Shown: piece after piece, positions 45,447 through 57,776 of the stretch
Layout: every line of letters starts with the position of its first letter
How positions within the stretch are numbered: position 1 is the stretch's first letter
Source of the DNA: Alopecurus myosuroides
Lineage: Eukaryota > Streptophyta > Magnoliopsida > Poales > Poaceae
Assembly: GCA_028641055.1 (NCBI GenBank)
Contig: CM054058.1
Location: forward strand, 496,637,919-496,701,918
Length of the DNA: 64,000 nt
Reading direction: 5' to 3'
Translations under genes and position numbers: made by a program
The notes under the pieces: model-generated
Told to the model about the DNA's origin: nothing
What the model saw: the letters and a program-made list of their open reading frames with translations, nothing else
Databases searched by the model: none

Positions 45447-46476
45447 CACTAGTGGAAAACAAGCCTATAGCCCTGGTTGGTGAGGCCTTTCCGCACCGGC
45501 CGGCCAACCAGGGCTCAAAAACTGCGATTAAAGACCCCCTTTAGCCCCGGTTTGGTTACGAACGGGGGCTAATGGTGGCACCACGTGGGCACTTATTAGT
45601 GAGTGGGACCGCCAACCTTTAATCCCGGTTCGTAATACGAACCGGAGCTAAAGGTTTGCGCTGATTTGGGTTGTTTTCCTGCCGCGGCAAAGTTTTGCGC
45701 TGAGCGTTTTGCGCTATTTCTGCCGCGGCAGCGTCTTGGGTTGTTTTTTCGGCCGCGGTAGGAGAATGTGGAGGGGTGTATATGCTAATGATATATATAT
45801 TCTATTAGTTCTGCATTGACAACATATATGTAGATCATTACATGGAACTAATTGAGATCCACTTATACACTAAAACTATCTAAATGGATGGAGATCATTG
45901 TCCATAATGAAATGCTCCATTTGGGTTTATGACGTCCTTAATCAAAAATCTCGCCAATTCCTCTTGAATTGTTTCTAGGCGGTCATGTAGTAAGAGCTCC
46001 CTCCGCCTGTCAAGAATCGTTAGATTTTTTATACTAGTCCTCCGCTCATTCACGAGGATCCTCATGTTCTCCATGACATAGAATCCACATAAGTTTGTTC
46101 CCGCTAGTTGCTGAGGGCACTGTAAGAGAAATAGAATTGAATCAAATAAACCACACGCAATTAAAGAGATGCATGAATCTAGCAAGTGCTACTTACATCG
46201 ATTGTATGGACTAGCATATTAGTTTGCGAAAGACCGGCTTGGTCCTTCTTGAACCGCATCCAAGCCCTGTCTGGCAAAGCAAAGGAATAAAGGGGTCACC
46301 GTACGACAATGATTGAACAAAAGGTTACGATATAGTGCAACAATGAATCAACTTACTTGTTGAGCATTGAAATCACGGACACGTACTCCTCTTGTGTTTT
46401 TTTCGTAGAGTCCATGAGGTCAACTACTCCGGTGTCAACGTGAATGTTGAGAGGAATCCAGTGGAAACTGCACACG
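45447..46476 (-). mobile_element. Second CACTA element, terminal part (minus orientation)
   Basis: Starts with the TIR CACTAGTGGAAAACAAGCC, followed by palindromes with GCCCTGGTTGG/CCAACCAGGGC, AGCCCCGGTTTGG and AATCCCGGTTCG/CGAACCGGAGC. Ulp1 exons lie just inside. The element is interrupted at 46477 and resumes at 58363. Its other end is outside the window. Confidence 0.8.
45895..46467 (-). pseudogene. Ulp1-type protease exons of the second CACTA
   Basis: Three minus-strand exons with clean splice signals: 46467-46357 (FHWIPLNIHVDTGVVDLMDS), 46270-46197 (RAWMRFKKDQAG) and 46119-45895 (CPQQLAGTNLCGFYVMENMR to the stop). The first exon is 111 bp, the same length as the matching exon in the first CACTA. 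The His, Asp, Gln and Cys of the catalytic set are present although the sequences are otherwise quite different. The upstream exons lie at 58440-59101, beyond a Gypsy insertion in the preceding intron. Confidence 0.75.
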
Positions 46477-47050
46477 TACTGAATAGGGGTATAGAAGATG
46501 GTAGACAAAGAGCCGGACTACCAGGGTGGCCTACATGGTAATGGGCTTAGGTCCATTGGGCGGCCCAGTAGTCCGACGCGCAGAAGCCGGATTCTAGAAG
46601 AACCCGGATCACGGCCCGCGTGATCTGGCTTGGAGGAGAAGACGGATTCCTTGCTTTCCAAGTTACAAGTAAAACGTAGTCTTCTAGGTTTCTTATTCTG
46701 TAAGCCCTAATCCGGCTATTATATAAAGCCGGACGGGAGATAGATTAAAACAAGTTCAAGTTCACAAGTTCAAGTTCACAAGTTAAGTTCACAAGTTCAA
46801 GCTCTACGCAACTCGCCGAGAAGCTCATCCTCGCCGAGTAGCTAGATCTACACCCTCACATTGTAAACCTGTTAAACGGGCTTTAGTCCCAATTAGTGAG
46901 AAGTGCAGGAGTAGGTACGCTGTACTGTCGCGACGTACCGAACCTGGGTAAAATCCCGTGTTCTGTGTTACTACGCTATCCCGTTACCCCACGTATCTAC
47001 CGTAGTCTCATGGCACCCCTGTCAATGAAAACTACTACGATGTCTCGACA
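46477..47050 (+). mobile_element. 5' LTR, first 11 bases missing
   Basis: Matches the 3' LTR from TACTGAATAGGGGTATAG to its end GATGTCTCGACA. The 3' LTR begins TGTCGGATATA, which is absent here, as is the 5-bp target duplication. TATA box TTATATAAAGC near 46720. Short CAAGTTCA repeats at about 46751-46800. Confidence 0.88.
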
Positions 47051-47051
47051 G

Positions 47052-47069
47052 TTGGCGCCCACCGTGGGG
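47052..47069 (+). other. Primer-binding site of the Tat element
   Basis: TTGGCGCCCACCGTGGGG, one base after the LTR end. This PBS form is common in plant Gypsy elements. Confidence 0.8.
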
Positions 47070-47273
47070 CAAACGACGTCAGGCGTGAAATTCCGATCTG
47101 GGATACTCGGCGGAATTGGAAGATCGATCACTGTCGGAAGCTTGGTATTCGACGACGACGTCGGGCGCTTCCTCGACAACGGATCCTACATACCGGCGCA
47201 AAACCACCTGGTAAGTGCCTGCGTGTTACCGATCGGATCTGCTAACATCTTTATCGGACTAACTCCAGAGGCA

Positions 47274-49666
47274 ATGGGGTTTTGCGGTGGAAGCAAATTT
47301 ATCCCACCCGCCCTATACCCAGTCGAAGACAACTATGATGCCGGATTCTTCTCAGATCGCTGACAAAAAAGTGATACACACTTTATCGGCATGGTGCAAT
47401 CCGAAATCGCTGAAAACACGGATGACGGAAATCCCGTGCAAGAGGCAGATAACAACCTACCCGTCATAGAGACGGAAGAAGAAACACCCGTCACAGAGGC
47501 GAAAGATCCGACATCCGTCAACAAGACGATGAACTCGGAAGCAGAGTCCGTGCTTGCCGCCATTGAGGCGAGGTTGGAGTCGGAAACCGGATGGGATAAC
47601 TTCGACTCCGAAGACGAAGACGAGGATGCCTTCGTAAGAAATATTAAGTCCTTTCAAGAGGGATTCCATGAAGTGCTAATGGCAAAACCAGCTGATACAA
47701 CGGGCGCCGGCAGCCAGGAAAGCCCTAAAACCCCTCCGCCGGTGGAAGAGAGAGAAGACGGAGAAACTTCTCCGATATTCCCCAACGTTAAGGAGATGAC
47801 AGAAGATGAGCCTGTCAAAAAAACCCCTCTTCTAAGAAAAAGCACCGTGCTTCTAAAAAACTCCAATACAAAATCCGGAAGAAAAAATCAGCCGATCTCG
47901 CTGATGAAAACCTGGAAGCTGGAGATGTTAGCGGCACAAAGCCAGCGGAAAAGAAATCTAAGGAAATCACTGCTCCGCCAATGACGGAACAGGAAGAGCA
48001 AGAGCTATTACAAACACCAGTGGGACCAGATGAACCCCCTGAGATGCTGGAAGCCAGGAGACAAGCTTTCCAACGGCAACAGCAACATCTGCTTAGATCT
48101 CGGCAACATCTCCAACAAACCCATAATGACATCAAAGTCATGAAGGAAGAAATAGAGGAGTACGAGAGAAAGCATAGATCCGCGTTAAAACCTACTAGGT
48201 TACCCGGAATCGCAAAACCGGAAGAACTGCCGCCAAAAGAAAGGTTCTATAACCCATCTTGGCAAAAGCAGTTAAACGGCAAAGATGCCAAGGGCGAACC
48301 AATATACAAAACCGCAGCGGAAAACGCGGAAGCAGCGTTCGCCATCCTAAACAACGATCTGTACTCCAACGGGGAAAAACTCCAAGGGGTGTATGCTTTC
48401 CTAGGAAAAGCATTACAGCAGCAACAGCGAGGCCAAGAACGATCAGGGAGGCTGCATGATAATTCCGCCCTCTGCAAAACAGCTACTTGCGCTGCTGGAG
48501 CACCTGGTCCGGAAGAACCCGGAGAATCGGATAAAAAAGAGGATCCGAGAAAAGACAGGAAAAACCCAGATAACCGGGACGCAACGTCCAGAATTGGACC
48601 TCATCTCCCGAAAGATGGATATAAACCACATGATCGGGAAGACAAACAACGGAATGACGGCAAAATAATGCCACCTCCGAGAAACCCAGCTGGAAAAGCT
48701 GGAAGATATGATATACCTCACAGACGTGAAAGATCCCGGACACCTCCTAAGGATAAGGAAAGGCACAGAAGCAGAACTCCGCCTAACCCAAAAGGACGTG
48801 AACACGGAAGAGATAGAGATAACCTCGGAAAAGCGCGTCCGCGCAACAATGGAAAAGAAAGGAGCAGATCCCCTTCTGTCCATTCAGCCGGAAGATATTC
48901 TGCACACATTGATAGAGAAGAAAAGGATGATCTATACTTTGGTCCTAAGTGTTTTACTGACAGGATCCGAAGGATAACCCTGCATTCTGGCTTCGCCAAA
49001 GTTGGTCCAACCTACCAAAAATATACCGGCAGCACAAACTCGGATACCTGGCTCTCAGATTATTATACAGCCGTCCAAATCAACAATGGGACAGACCTGG
49101 AAGCTGTCAAGTTTCTTCCCCTAATGTTGCTAGACGGAGCCAGAGATTGGATCAATGGTTTACCATCAAGAACTGTCGACAGTTGGGATGATATGGCTAG
49201 AGTATTCACTCAGCATTTTCGGGGAACATACAAACGCCCAAATAGCATCAACCAGCTGAATCGTTGCACCCAATTTGAGGACGAACCATACGTGGATTTC
49301 ATCTCCAGATGGACTGCAATGAAGAATAGTTGTTCTGGAGTAACTGACGTACAAGCAATGCATGCTTTCGTCAATGGCCTAAAACCCGGACTCGTACCGT
49401 TCATGGTTGGTTCTAAACAGCACAAAGATCTCGGATCTATGCTTACAACCGCTAATGAGCACGCTGCAGCCGAAGATGATATCAGAGCAAGAGGAGGCAA
49501 TATTGAGTCGCTAATACTCGCCAAGAAAACCCCTCGCTCTGACAAAAAAGGAACTCCAGAGTCAACGACAAAGCCCAAGGAGGTCAACATAGCCTTTGGA
49601 GGAGATAAGGGAAATAAGTGGAAAGGTCGCAGCCCAGATCCAATCAATTACACCCCCGAAGAATGA
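47274..49666 (+). pseudogene. Gypsy gag with nonsense and frameshift mutations
   Basis: Coding density is continuous but broken. A TGA at 47361-47363 interrupts the N-terminal part. An A-run of seven at 47817-47823 has lost a base and shifts the frame, and TGA at 49664-49666 ends the visible gag. The Retrotrans_gag domain is at about 49080-49480 (DWINGLPSRTVDSWDDMARV, then HAFVNGLKPGLVPFM). Before it is a charged Arg/Ser/Pro-rich linker. Gag would form the particle. The true start is unclear, because the frame is open from the LTR through the PBS; ATG 47274 and 47391 are candidates. Confidence 0.8.
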
Positions 49667-52600
49667 GAGAGAATTAAGTCGGAACCATGCGTCCACCACT
49701 CGCAATTTGGGAAACCAACCCACACAAACGCGCAATGCCGGCTAAACAAGCATATGAAAGGCAATGCAGGATCCGGAAATAAAGGGAAGGGTTCCAAAAG
49801 GAAACCTGCCAAACAAAAGCCAGAAGCTGAAAAAGAAGACAGTGAATCGGACACTGATGACAAAATCCAGGAACAACAGCGAAAGGGCGAACCCAAATTT
49901 CCGAGAGTTGACGGAGAAGCAATGCTAACTTTCTTAGCAACCCCGTCAGCTAAGGTGGCCAAAAGAACACTTCGGGAAATAAACAAGGTTATCCCTGCAA
50001 CCCCGAAATACTTGAAGTACTCCAACACGCCAATAGTCTGGGATCAGTCTGATCATCCCGGAAATATCCCTGAACCCGGCACACAAGCTCTTGTTGTCAG
50101 CCCTATTGTTCAAAACACTAGGCTAAGAAGAGTGCTGATGGACGGAGGATCCAGCATTAATATAATGTACCTGGCTACACTGAAGCACTTGAAGATCTCC
50201 GAGTCCCAGCTCAACTACAGCAATATACGCTTCCATGGCATTGTTCCTGGCAGGCAAGCACGATCCCTAGGAGAAATTTCCCTAGATGTCACCTTCAGAG
50301 ATAAAGATTACTTCCGGCAGGAAAAAGTATCCTTCGAAGTAGTGTCGTTCGAAAGTGTGTATCACGCAATACTCGGACGTCCGGCTTTCGCCAAATTCAT
50401 GGCAAGATCCTGTTATATCTACAACAAGCTGAAAATGCCAGGACCAAAAGGAGGAGTAATCACCATAGCCGGTGATTTCAAGCTGGCAAACGAGTTGGAG
50501 AAGGAAAACGCCCTTTGCGCTCAAAGAGTTATAGCAAAGGAGGAACTGAAGGAATTAGCCAAGGAGGTATCGCCGAAAGAAATGCCGGCAGGAAAAGAAA
50601 CGCGGAAGCCAACAGATAGCTTCAAGGCGTCCGAGAATACAAGACAGGTAATCCTAGATCCCAAAGATCCAACAAAATTTGTCATCATAGGGACCGGGAT
50701 GACCGACAAATAGGAAGGCGAGCTCATCAAGTTCCTCCGTGAGAACTGGGATATTTTTGCCTGGTGTCCAGCTGACATGCCAGGCGTACCCAGGGAACTT
50801 GCTGAGCACCAACTCAAGGTTATTCCTGGATCAAAACCCGTCAAACAAGGTCTCCGTCGATTTGACGGAAGAAGACGGAAGGCTATTGGCACGGAAATTA
50901 TTTGGCTTTTAGCAGCGGATTTCATCAAGGAAGTAATCCATACTGATTGGTCCGCAAATCCGGTATTAGTGCCGAAGAAAGACACCACTGCTCTTAGAAT
51001 GTGTATAGATTACACAGGATTGAACAAGTTGTGTCCGAAAGATAGGTTCGCATTACCGCGAATCGATCAAATAATAGATGCCACTGCAGGCTCCGAGCTT
51101 TTATGCTTTTTGGATGCATACTCCGGGTACCATCAAATACGCATGAAAAAGGAAGATCAAATCAAGACTTCTTTTATAACCCCGTATGGGACGTACTATT
51201 ACGTAACCATGCCTTTTGGCCTGAAGAACGCAGGTGCAACCTACCAGCGTTGCATGCAACGCTGTTTGCATAGTCAGATTGGCAGAAACGTTCATGTTTA
51301 CGTGGACGATATCGCTGTCGTAACCAAGGAAAAAGATACACTCCTTGAGGATTTGCGAGAAACTTTCGAAAACTTACGCACTTACAAGATGAAGTTAAAT
51401 CCATCTAAGTGCGTATTCGGGGTTCCCTCACGAAAACTTCTGGGTTTCATTGTTTCCCACAGAGGAATAGAAGTTAACCCGGAAAAGATCAAGGCAATCT
51501 TGAACATCTCAAAACCTACATGTGTAAAAGATGTCCAAAGATTGACGGGTTCCGCTGCAGCCGTCAGCAGATTTATCAGTCGGCTGGGGGATAAAGCCTT
51601 ACCACTCTACAAGCTGCTGAAGAAATCCGACAAGTTCGAATGGACAGAAGAGGCTGATGCAGCGTTGGCCCAGTTGAAGGAAACCTTGATGAACGCTCCC
51701 ATCTTGGCATCTCCAAAAGACGAAGAACCCATGTTAGTATACCTTACGGCTACAAGTCGGGTTATTAGTGCGGTAATCATTGTGGAACGGACAAAGGAAG
51801 AGCAAAGCATACCAGATCAACATCCGGTATATTACATAAGCGAAGTTTTTTCCGAATTCAAACAAAGGTATCCGCACTACCAGAAACTGGCATATGGCGT
51901 ATTTTTTGCATCCAGAAAACTGCGCCATTACTTCCAAGGGCATTCCATAACAGTGGTATGTAAAGCACCACTAGGGGATATTATAAACAATGCGGAGGCA
52001 ACCGGCCGAGTAGCTAAATGGGGCATCGAGCTGGCAGCCTTCGACATTAAGTACCAGCCAAGGACGGCAATAAAATCCCAAGTTTTGGCAGATTTCGTCG
52101 CCGACTGGACAGAAGCAATGGAAAAAACACCGATGCCAGAATCCGAGTACTAGATCATGCACTTTGACGGATCCAAGATGAAGGAAGGAGCTGGGGCTGG
52201 CGTAGTCCTAAAATCTCCCAAGGGAGACACAATGGAGTACGTATTGCAAATACACTTCAACGCCAGTAATAACGTGGCAGAATACGAAGCTCTGCTTCAT
52301 GGCTTGCATATTGCAAAAGAAATAGGGGTAAAACGCATCTTATGCTATGGAGACTCGGATTTGGTACAACATCAGCTCAACCAAACCTGGGACGCGAAAA
52401 GCCCTATAATGGCCGAATATCGGAGGACGGTGGATGAGTTCGCCATCTGTTTCTTCGGGTTCGAAGTCCTTCACATAAAAAGGGAGGAAAATTGGAATGC
52501 GGATGCGTTAGCCCGCATGGGATCAGAGAGAGTAAAAACTTTACCACCAGGGGTATTCGTCCAGCACTTGCATGAACCATCCATAAAAGGTGGAGACGTT

Positions 52601-53947
52601 GATTACCCTCTGGCATCTGAAACAATCGAGGTCATGCTCGTTAAACCGGATTGGACAATTCCATACTTAAACTTCTTAGTCAATCAGAAGTACCCGGAAG
52701 GAGCAGACGAAGTCTTGCAAAGGCAAATACAGCGTCGATGCAAATGATACGTGGTGATCAACGACCACTTGTATAAACGCAGTACTTCCGGAATCTTTCA
52801 ACGGTGTATTTCACCAGAAGAAGGAAGAGAAATACTGGAAGAAATCCATGCCGGCGATTGCGGACATCATGCTCAATCAAAAAGCATAGTCAAAAAAGAA
52901 TTCCGGGCGGGGTTTTTCTGGCTAACAGCCAAGTCAGACGCCGAGCGCATAGTGAATACGTGCGAAGGATGTCAATATTACGCCAAGCAGACCAATTTGC
53001 CGGCCCAAGCACTTAAAACTATCCCTATCACATGGCCGTTTGCGGTCTGGGGGCTAGATATGATGGGACCGTTCAAAACTGCAAGAGGTGGACTTACACA
53101 TCTACTCGTAGCGGTAGATAAGTATACAAAATGGGTGGAGGCTAAACCCATCAAAAAGCTGGATGGCGCAACTGCCAGAAATTTCATTATTGATTTAGTA
53201 ATGAGGTATGGCGTCCCACATAGCATAATAACTGATAACGGGACAAATTTCTCCATTGGAGAGTTGGCAAAATACTGCCAACAAACGGGAATCCGCTTAG
53301 ATCTTGCATCTGTGGCGCACCCGCAATCTAATGGACAGGTTGAAAGAATGAACAGTTCAATCCTGCAAGGAATACGCCCAAGACTCGAATCTCCTCTCCA
53401 TAGAGCAGCTGGAGCGTGGGTAGAAGAGCTACCTTCCGTGTTGTGGAGTATTCGAACGACGCCAAATAGGTCAACTGAGCAAACCCCGTTTTTCCTAGTT
53501 TATGGTGCGGAAGCTATTCTTCCAACGGACATGATCCATGATAGCCCAAGAGTGCAGAATTTTGACGACTCAGATGCCGAAGAAGCACGACAGGATGCCG
53601 TCGATCTCTTAGAAGAGGAACGAGAACTTGTGCTTCAAAGATCTGCCATCTACCAGCAAGGTTTACGACGTTATCATAGTCGGAAAATCAGACATCGTTC
53701 TTTTAAAGAAGGTGACTTAGTGCTGAGATTGGTGCAGCAAAGGAAGCACAAATTAGCCCCAGTATGGGAAGGACCATTTGTCATCAGTAAAGCCATGAAG
53801 AATGGATCATACTATCTTGTTGACATTCGAGATACGGAGGATGATCCCGAGAAGCCGAATCGCAAAAGAAAGAGAAAAATAGATGATGAACTAGGAGAGA
53901 CAAAGAGGCCTTGGAGTATCCAGCAATTACGTCCCTTCTATACTTAG
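49667..53947 (+). pseudogene. Gypsy pol: protease, RT, RNase H, integrase, with three internal stops
   Basis: All in one frame. The aspartic protease is near 50130 (VLMDGGSSINIMY). The reverse transcriptase runs from about 50930 to 51430, with FLDAYSGYHQ and YVDDIAV, the two catalytic Asp motifs. An RNase H of the RT is at about 51700-52060, and a second RNase H-like domain, typical of Tat elements, is at about 52157-52480 (FDGSKMKEGAGAGVVL, YGDSDLVQHQ). The integrase has an H2C2 zinc finger near 52850-52980 and the DDE core at 53040-53420 (GLDMMGPF, ITDNGTNF). Stops TAG 50711-50713, TAG 52151-52153 and TGA 52745-52747 inactivate it. It would copy element RNA into DNA and insert it. Confidence 0.88.
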
Positions 53948-54548
53948 TTCAATTTCTATGTAAACATCTTTGAGACCATGAAATAAAGTTGTCGGAATGT
54001 TGTCATTCATATTCATTATAAGTACAAAATATTTCCGCCTCATCTATTTCCCAATGATCTCACAAATACTCAATGTTAACCTGAATTGTGCCTGCGTGCT
54101 CGGTGTTTAAAAGCTGAATGATTCGGCCTGTTAAAGGTTAAAGGAAACTCGGATTGTGCCTGCGTGCCCAAGTTTCAAAACAGTTCCTTGTTTTCTCTAA
54201 ATTTTATATGATTGTGTATGTGTTGGGTTACTGAAACTAGTCAGTAAAAATGCTTTTAGCATGATCCATGTTTCCGAGTTTCAAAACTGTTTGGTTCGTC
54301 CCCAGTTACTCGACATGACGATACATATTGCTAGTTGAGCCATTTTTAAACACTAGAGCAGTTAAAACACATTTGCCAGATTACTTAGAAGATAAAGGAA
54401 CAGTCAAACCCGGAAAAACTTTGCAAGAAACTTGAAATTGCAAAAGGCGGAGTTCTTGTTTTGACAAACGATATAGAAGCATTACAATATGAATTACATT
54501 GTAAAAATGCTCTTATACACATCCATCATTCGGGTCAAATGTATTCCC
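53948..54548. other. Spacer between pol and the antisense gene
   Basis: Non-coding. Two similar segments with TTGTGCCTGCGTGC at about 54085 and 54155, followed by a TTTC/AAACTG motif, suggest a short internal duplication. It should hold the convergent polyadenylation signals. Confidence 0.45.
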
Positions 54549-57290
54549 TCAAGCATCCGAGTCTTCATCGCTGCTATCATTCTCGGGGGCTGCGGGCACT
54601 TCTTCTTCCGGATAAGTAATGGAAATGTTAACCATAGAGGCAATCTTGGAAGCGTGCCCTTTAACTTCATCAAAAATCGCATTTCGTTGCGCTTCTGTAT
54701 ATTCTTGAGGGATACCGGATGCTACGCGCCAAGATTTGGCATTAGGGTAATGTAGACGCATAAGGCCAAGTGCCATGCGTGCACCACCTCGTGCGGCAGA
54801 GCGAAGGATGGATTCTTTCGACTCTGCTACTTCTGTGATGGCACCCGGAAGTCGGTAGACTTCCGAAAAGCGTACAGTACTTGTGGGAAGGAATTTATTA
54901 ATCAGCTGCATTCCTGCATTCCTGATTGAATTCCACACTTCCCCAAAGGCCCGGATCTTTTCAGTCCGAGAAATTCCTGGAAAATTTCCTGCTTTTTCGA
55001 CAAAAGCAAAGGTTACATGAAAAGATACAAGAAATAAGACATGAAGACATTGGTAAAAAGAAGTTAACTTACCAAGAACCTTGTCAATTTCGTCGCCTTC
55101 TTTCATGCGCGGGAGTAGCATACTTTCCAAGTCATTGATAACAGATTTATCTTCCGCTGCCTGTAAAGAAGGCTTGGATTGAGCAATCCCAAGGGCCAGA
55201 TTACTGGCTTCTAGGTCTTCTTGAGCTTTCAGAAGTTCCTTTCGGAGGTTTGAGTTTTCCTCACGAAGCCGAGAAACATGGATAGCGTTTTCTGCTAATT
55301 TGTTGGCTTTGTTTAAAGCAGCTGGAGGGCAATAATTCATTTGAGTTTGCAAAACAATTCCGCAAGAATTCTCCAGAAAAAACAAATGGCACAAAATAAA
55401 ATACCGGTGGTTTTTGATAGTTGCCGCTGAGATGACGCTAGTTCGTTGCTTTTCGACTCAATAACAGATTGAAGGGTTTTTACTTCTCTGCTCTTGAGAT
55501 TAAGCTTCTTAAAAACTTCCAAGTTTATGGCGTCTGCGGAATGCTAAAACATGGAAATGAAAGCCAGATGCTTAAGTTTGAACAGACATACGAAGAAACA
55601 TTAAGAAGAATTCATATTTCAACTTAATGCTTGGGGGCTAGAAGTATTACCTGGCTCATTTCTCGCAAATCGGTCAAGACCTCGTTGAATTCTTTAGCAT
55701 ATTCCGCGAAGAGAATTTCAACGTGATGAAGGCCATCGTGTATAACCTGACTAGGTGAAAATGCGATATCATTGCGAACAACCAATCCATTTTGTGGCCA
55801 AGGGCGAATCAGAGGCGCAAGAGCAAAGAATTTCTTTGCTTCTGGACGAATATATCCGAGTTCGTCGAATGGTTCTTCTTTTATCCGGATATCGTCCAAG
55901 TTGGGAATAGATTCCTCTTGGATAGCTGATTGCCTTTTGCGCTTCCGATTGTTGTGAAACTCGGCATGTAATTTGTCGAGTTCAGCGTCGGAAGCGAGAT
56001 CATTTTCTCCAAGTTCATCAAACTAGGAAGGAGTTAACAATATGTTAAAAAGCGGAGAGAGAAGATAATCTGAAGAAAAACGCGGAAACAAGGAAAGATA
56101 AATACCTTAGGAACCATATTTTCCACGTGATAAATTGCCAGACTTTCGTCAATCTGACTACTGACGGCGACCAGTTCGTGAAGTCGTCCTATAAAATCCT
56201 TTTTGGTAAAGGCCTTATCTGTTCCTCTCATGCTATCTTCTGGCCCTTGGTATTCGCAAAGAAGTCGGGAACGAAAAGAGAGAGGTTGGATACGGCGTCC
56301 AAACCAGCACATAACGGTATCCTTCCCAACCAAAGAAGGTTGAGAGGAAGAAAGTTTGGCAATGCGCCGCTTTATCTTCATTAGGTTTTTTGGCAAATTT
56401 TCCCCTACTGCGGCTGTCCAACTCTCGCGAGGAGTAGCGGTAGAATTAACAAAGGGAGGAACCCCGGTTGCCCTGCCTGGGAATGGAATGTCCTGATGAT
56501 AAAAGAAAGAACCTAGCCAAGATTGGTCAGGTTCCGGCATTTCTATTTTTGGATACCATTCCTCCCTAAATTTTCTGAGGATGAAAGATACGGTTCCGCA
56601 AATGGGCGAAATGCCATTTGTGATGTTATGCTTTACCTCAAAACAATATTGCCAGAAATTTAGGTCAGGTGTTATCCCGAGATATCCTTCGAAAAGGGCT
56701 TGGAAACTGGCTAAGTATAGGATGGAATTCGGAGAAATATTGTGTGGTTGAACGCCATAAAAGTTAAGGACGTCTAGAAAAAAGGCGGAAGGGGGAAAAC
56801 CCATACCTCTCGCAACATGAGAGGTAAGGATGACGCGTTCTCCGACTTTTGGCTTGGGCTCGGGTTCATCTTTCGAGATTCGCCATTTGCCTTTAACTAT
56901 AGATCCCTCCTTTGACATCCGACGAAGAAGGACGAGAGAAGTATTACTCAGACTCCAATTGCCGACAATTTCTGTTTCGTTGTTGGCTCCGGTAGCAAAG
57001 CGCTCATCGCCACGGGAATGGATCTTGTCCCTCGCCGTCGTTGGGACGAACGGAGGGGGTGCTGCGGAGCTCGATGCCGCAATGTCCGCGGCGGCGGAAG
57101 TGTTTTCTCCGCCCGCCGCGGAGGCCGTAGTCTTCTCCGGCTCGCCGCCGGCGTGCTTAGGCGATCCCGGCTGCGGATCCAGATCGCTGACGAGCTCATC
57201 GATGGCGGCGCGGGTCGGCGACGACGGCGAGGAGGCCATCTTTTGGTGGCGCGTTTCGGTGCGTTTGGATGCTAAGTGCGCCTGGGACAA
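54549..57290 (-). CDS. Antisense five-exon gene of the Tat element (putative gypsy-type transposon domain)
   Basis: Exons on the minus strand: 57290-56106, 56022-55651, 55543-55405, 55321-55073 and 54976-54549. All introns begin GT and end AG. The phases fit and the sum is 2373 bases: 790 codons plus stop, with no break. Exon 1 has a low-complexity Ala/Pro/Ser N-terminus, then a domain with VARGMGFPPSAFFLDVLNFY and SWLGSFFYHQDIPFPG, resembling the Pfam 'putative gypsy type transposon' family. Exon 2 has a basic stretch (NNRKRKRQS). Exons 3-4 are coiled-coil-like (LREENSNLRKELLKAQEDLE). Exon 5 ends acidic (ENDSSDEDSDA). The last intron (96 bp) has no stop and could be retained. Function unknown; start could also be ATG 57239. 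Confidence 0.8.
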
Positions 57291-57776
57291 GGGACTTGCT
57301 CTCGAGCTCGCGTTCGCGTCAATAGTGTGGGCAGTGAGGGAGTGAGGAAAGTTTCTGATGAGGACGATGATGGCTATTTATAGCCGGAAAGCCGTTTAGA
57401 TACGTGCCAACGGCTCTTTCGACCGTTGGATGTTCGACGCGTGTCGCTCGCCGGAAAATCCGCAAAACGAAACGACAGGGGAATGATGGCTATCTCCTCG
57501 TTTCTCGTGAGAATCTGTCAGAGATACGTTGAAGGGTTTCCCGCGTGAAACCAAGCGTCGCTTGCGTCAGCATGATTAAAGCGCTGACGTCATAAGTTCC
57601 TTTTCCGCGAAGGATCGCGAGAAGAAAAGCCGGATTTTCATGGTTCCGAGTTTTATGTTACCATCTCCTTCAAAAGGAAAGTAGAAAGAATCAAGACTGC
57701 TGAATCAAGATTTCCCGGACAAAATGTATTTGACGAAAGACGGAGAATCAGAGTTTTGATCCTTCCTGGGGGCTAC
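57291..57776 (-). promoter_or_regulatory. Probable promoter of the antisense gene, with polypurine tract at the right edge
   Basis: On the minus strand GGCTATAAATAGCC (about 57370-57383) is a good TATA box about 85 bp before ATG 57290. The sequence CCTGGGGGCTAC at 57765-57776 just before the 3' LTR is the likely polypurine tract of the plus-strand element. Confidence 0.65.
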
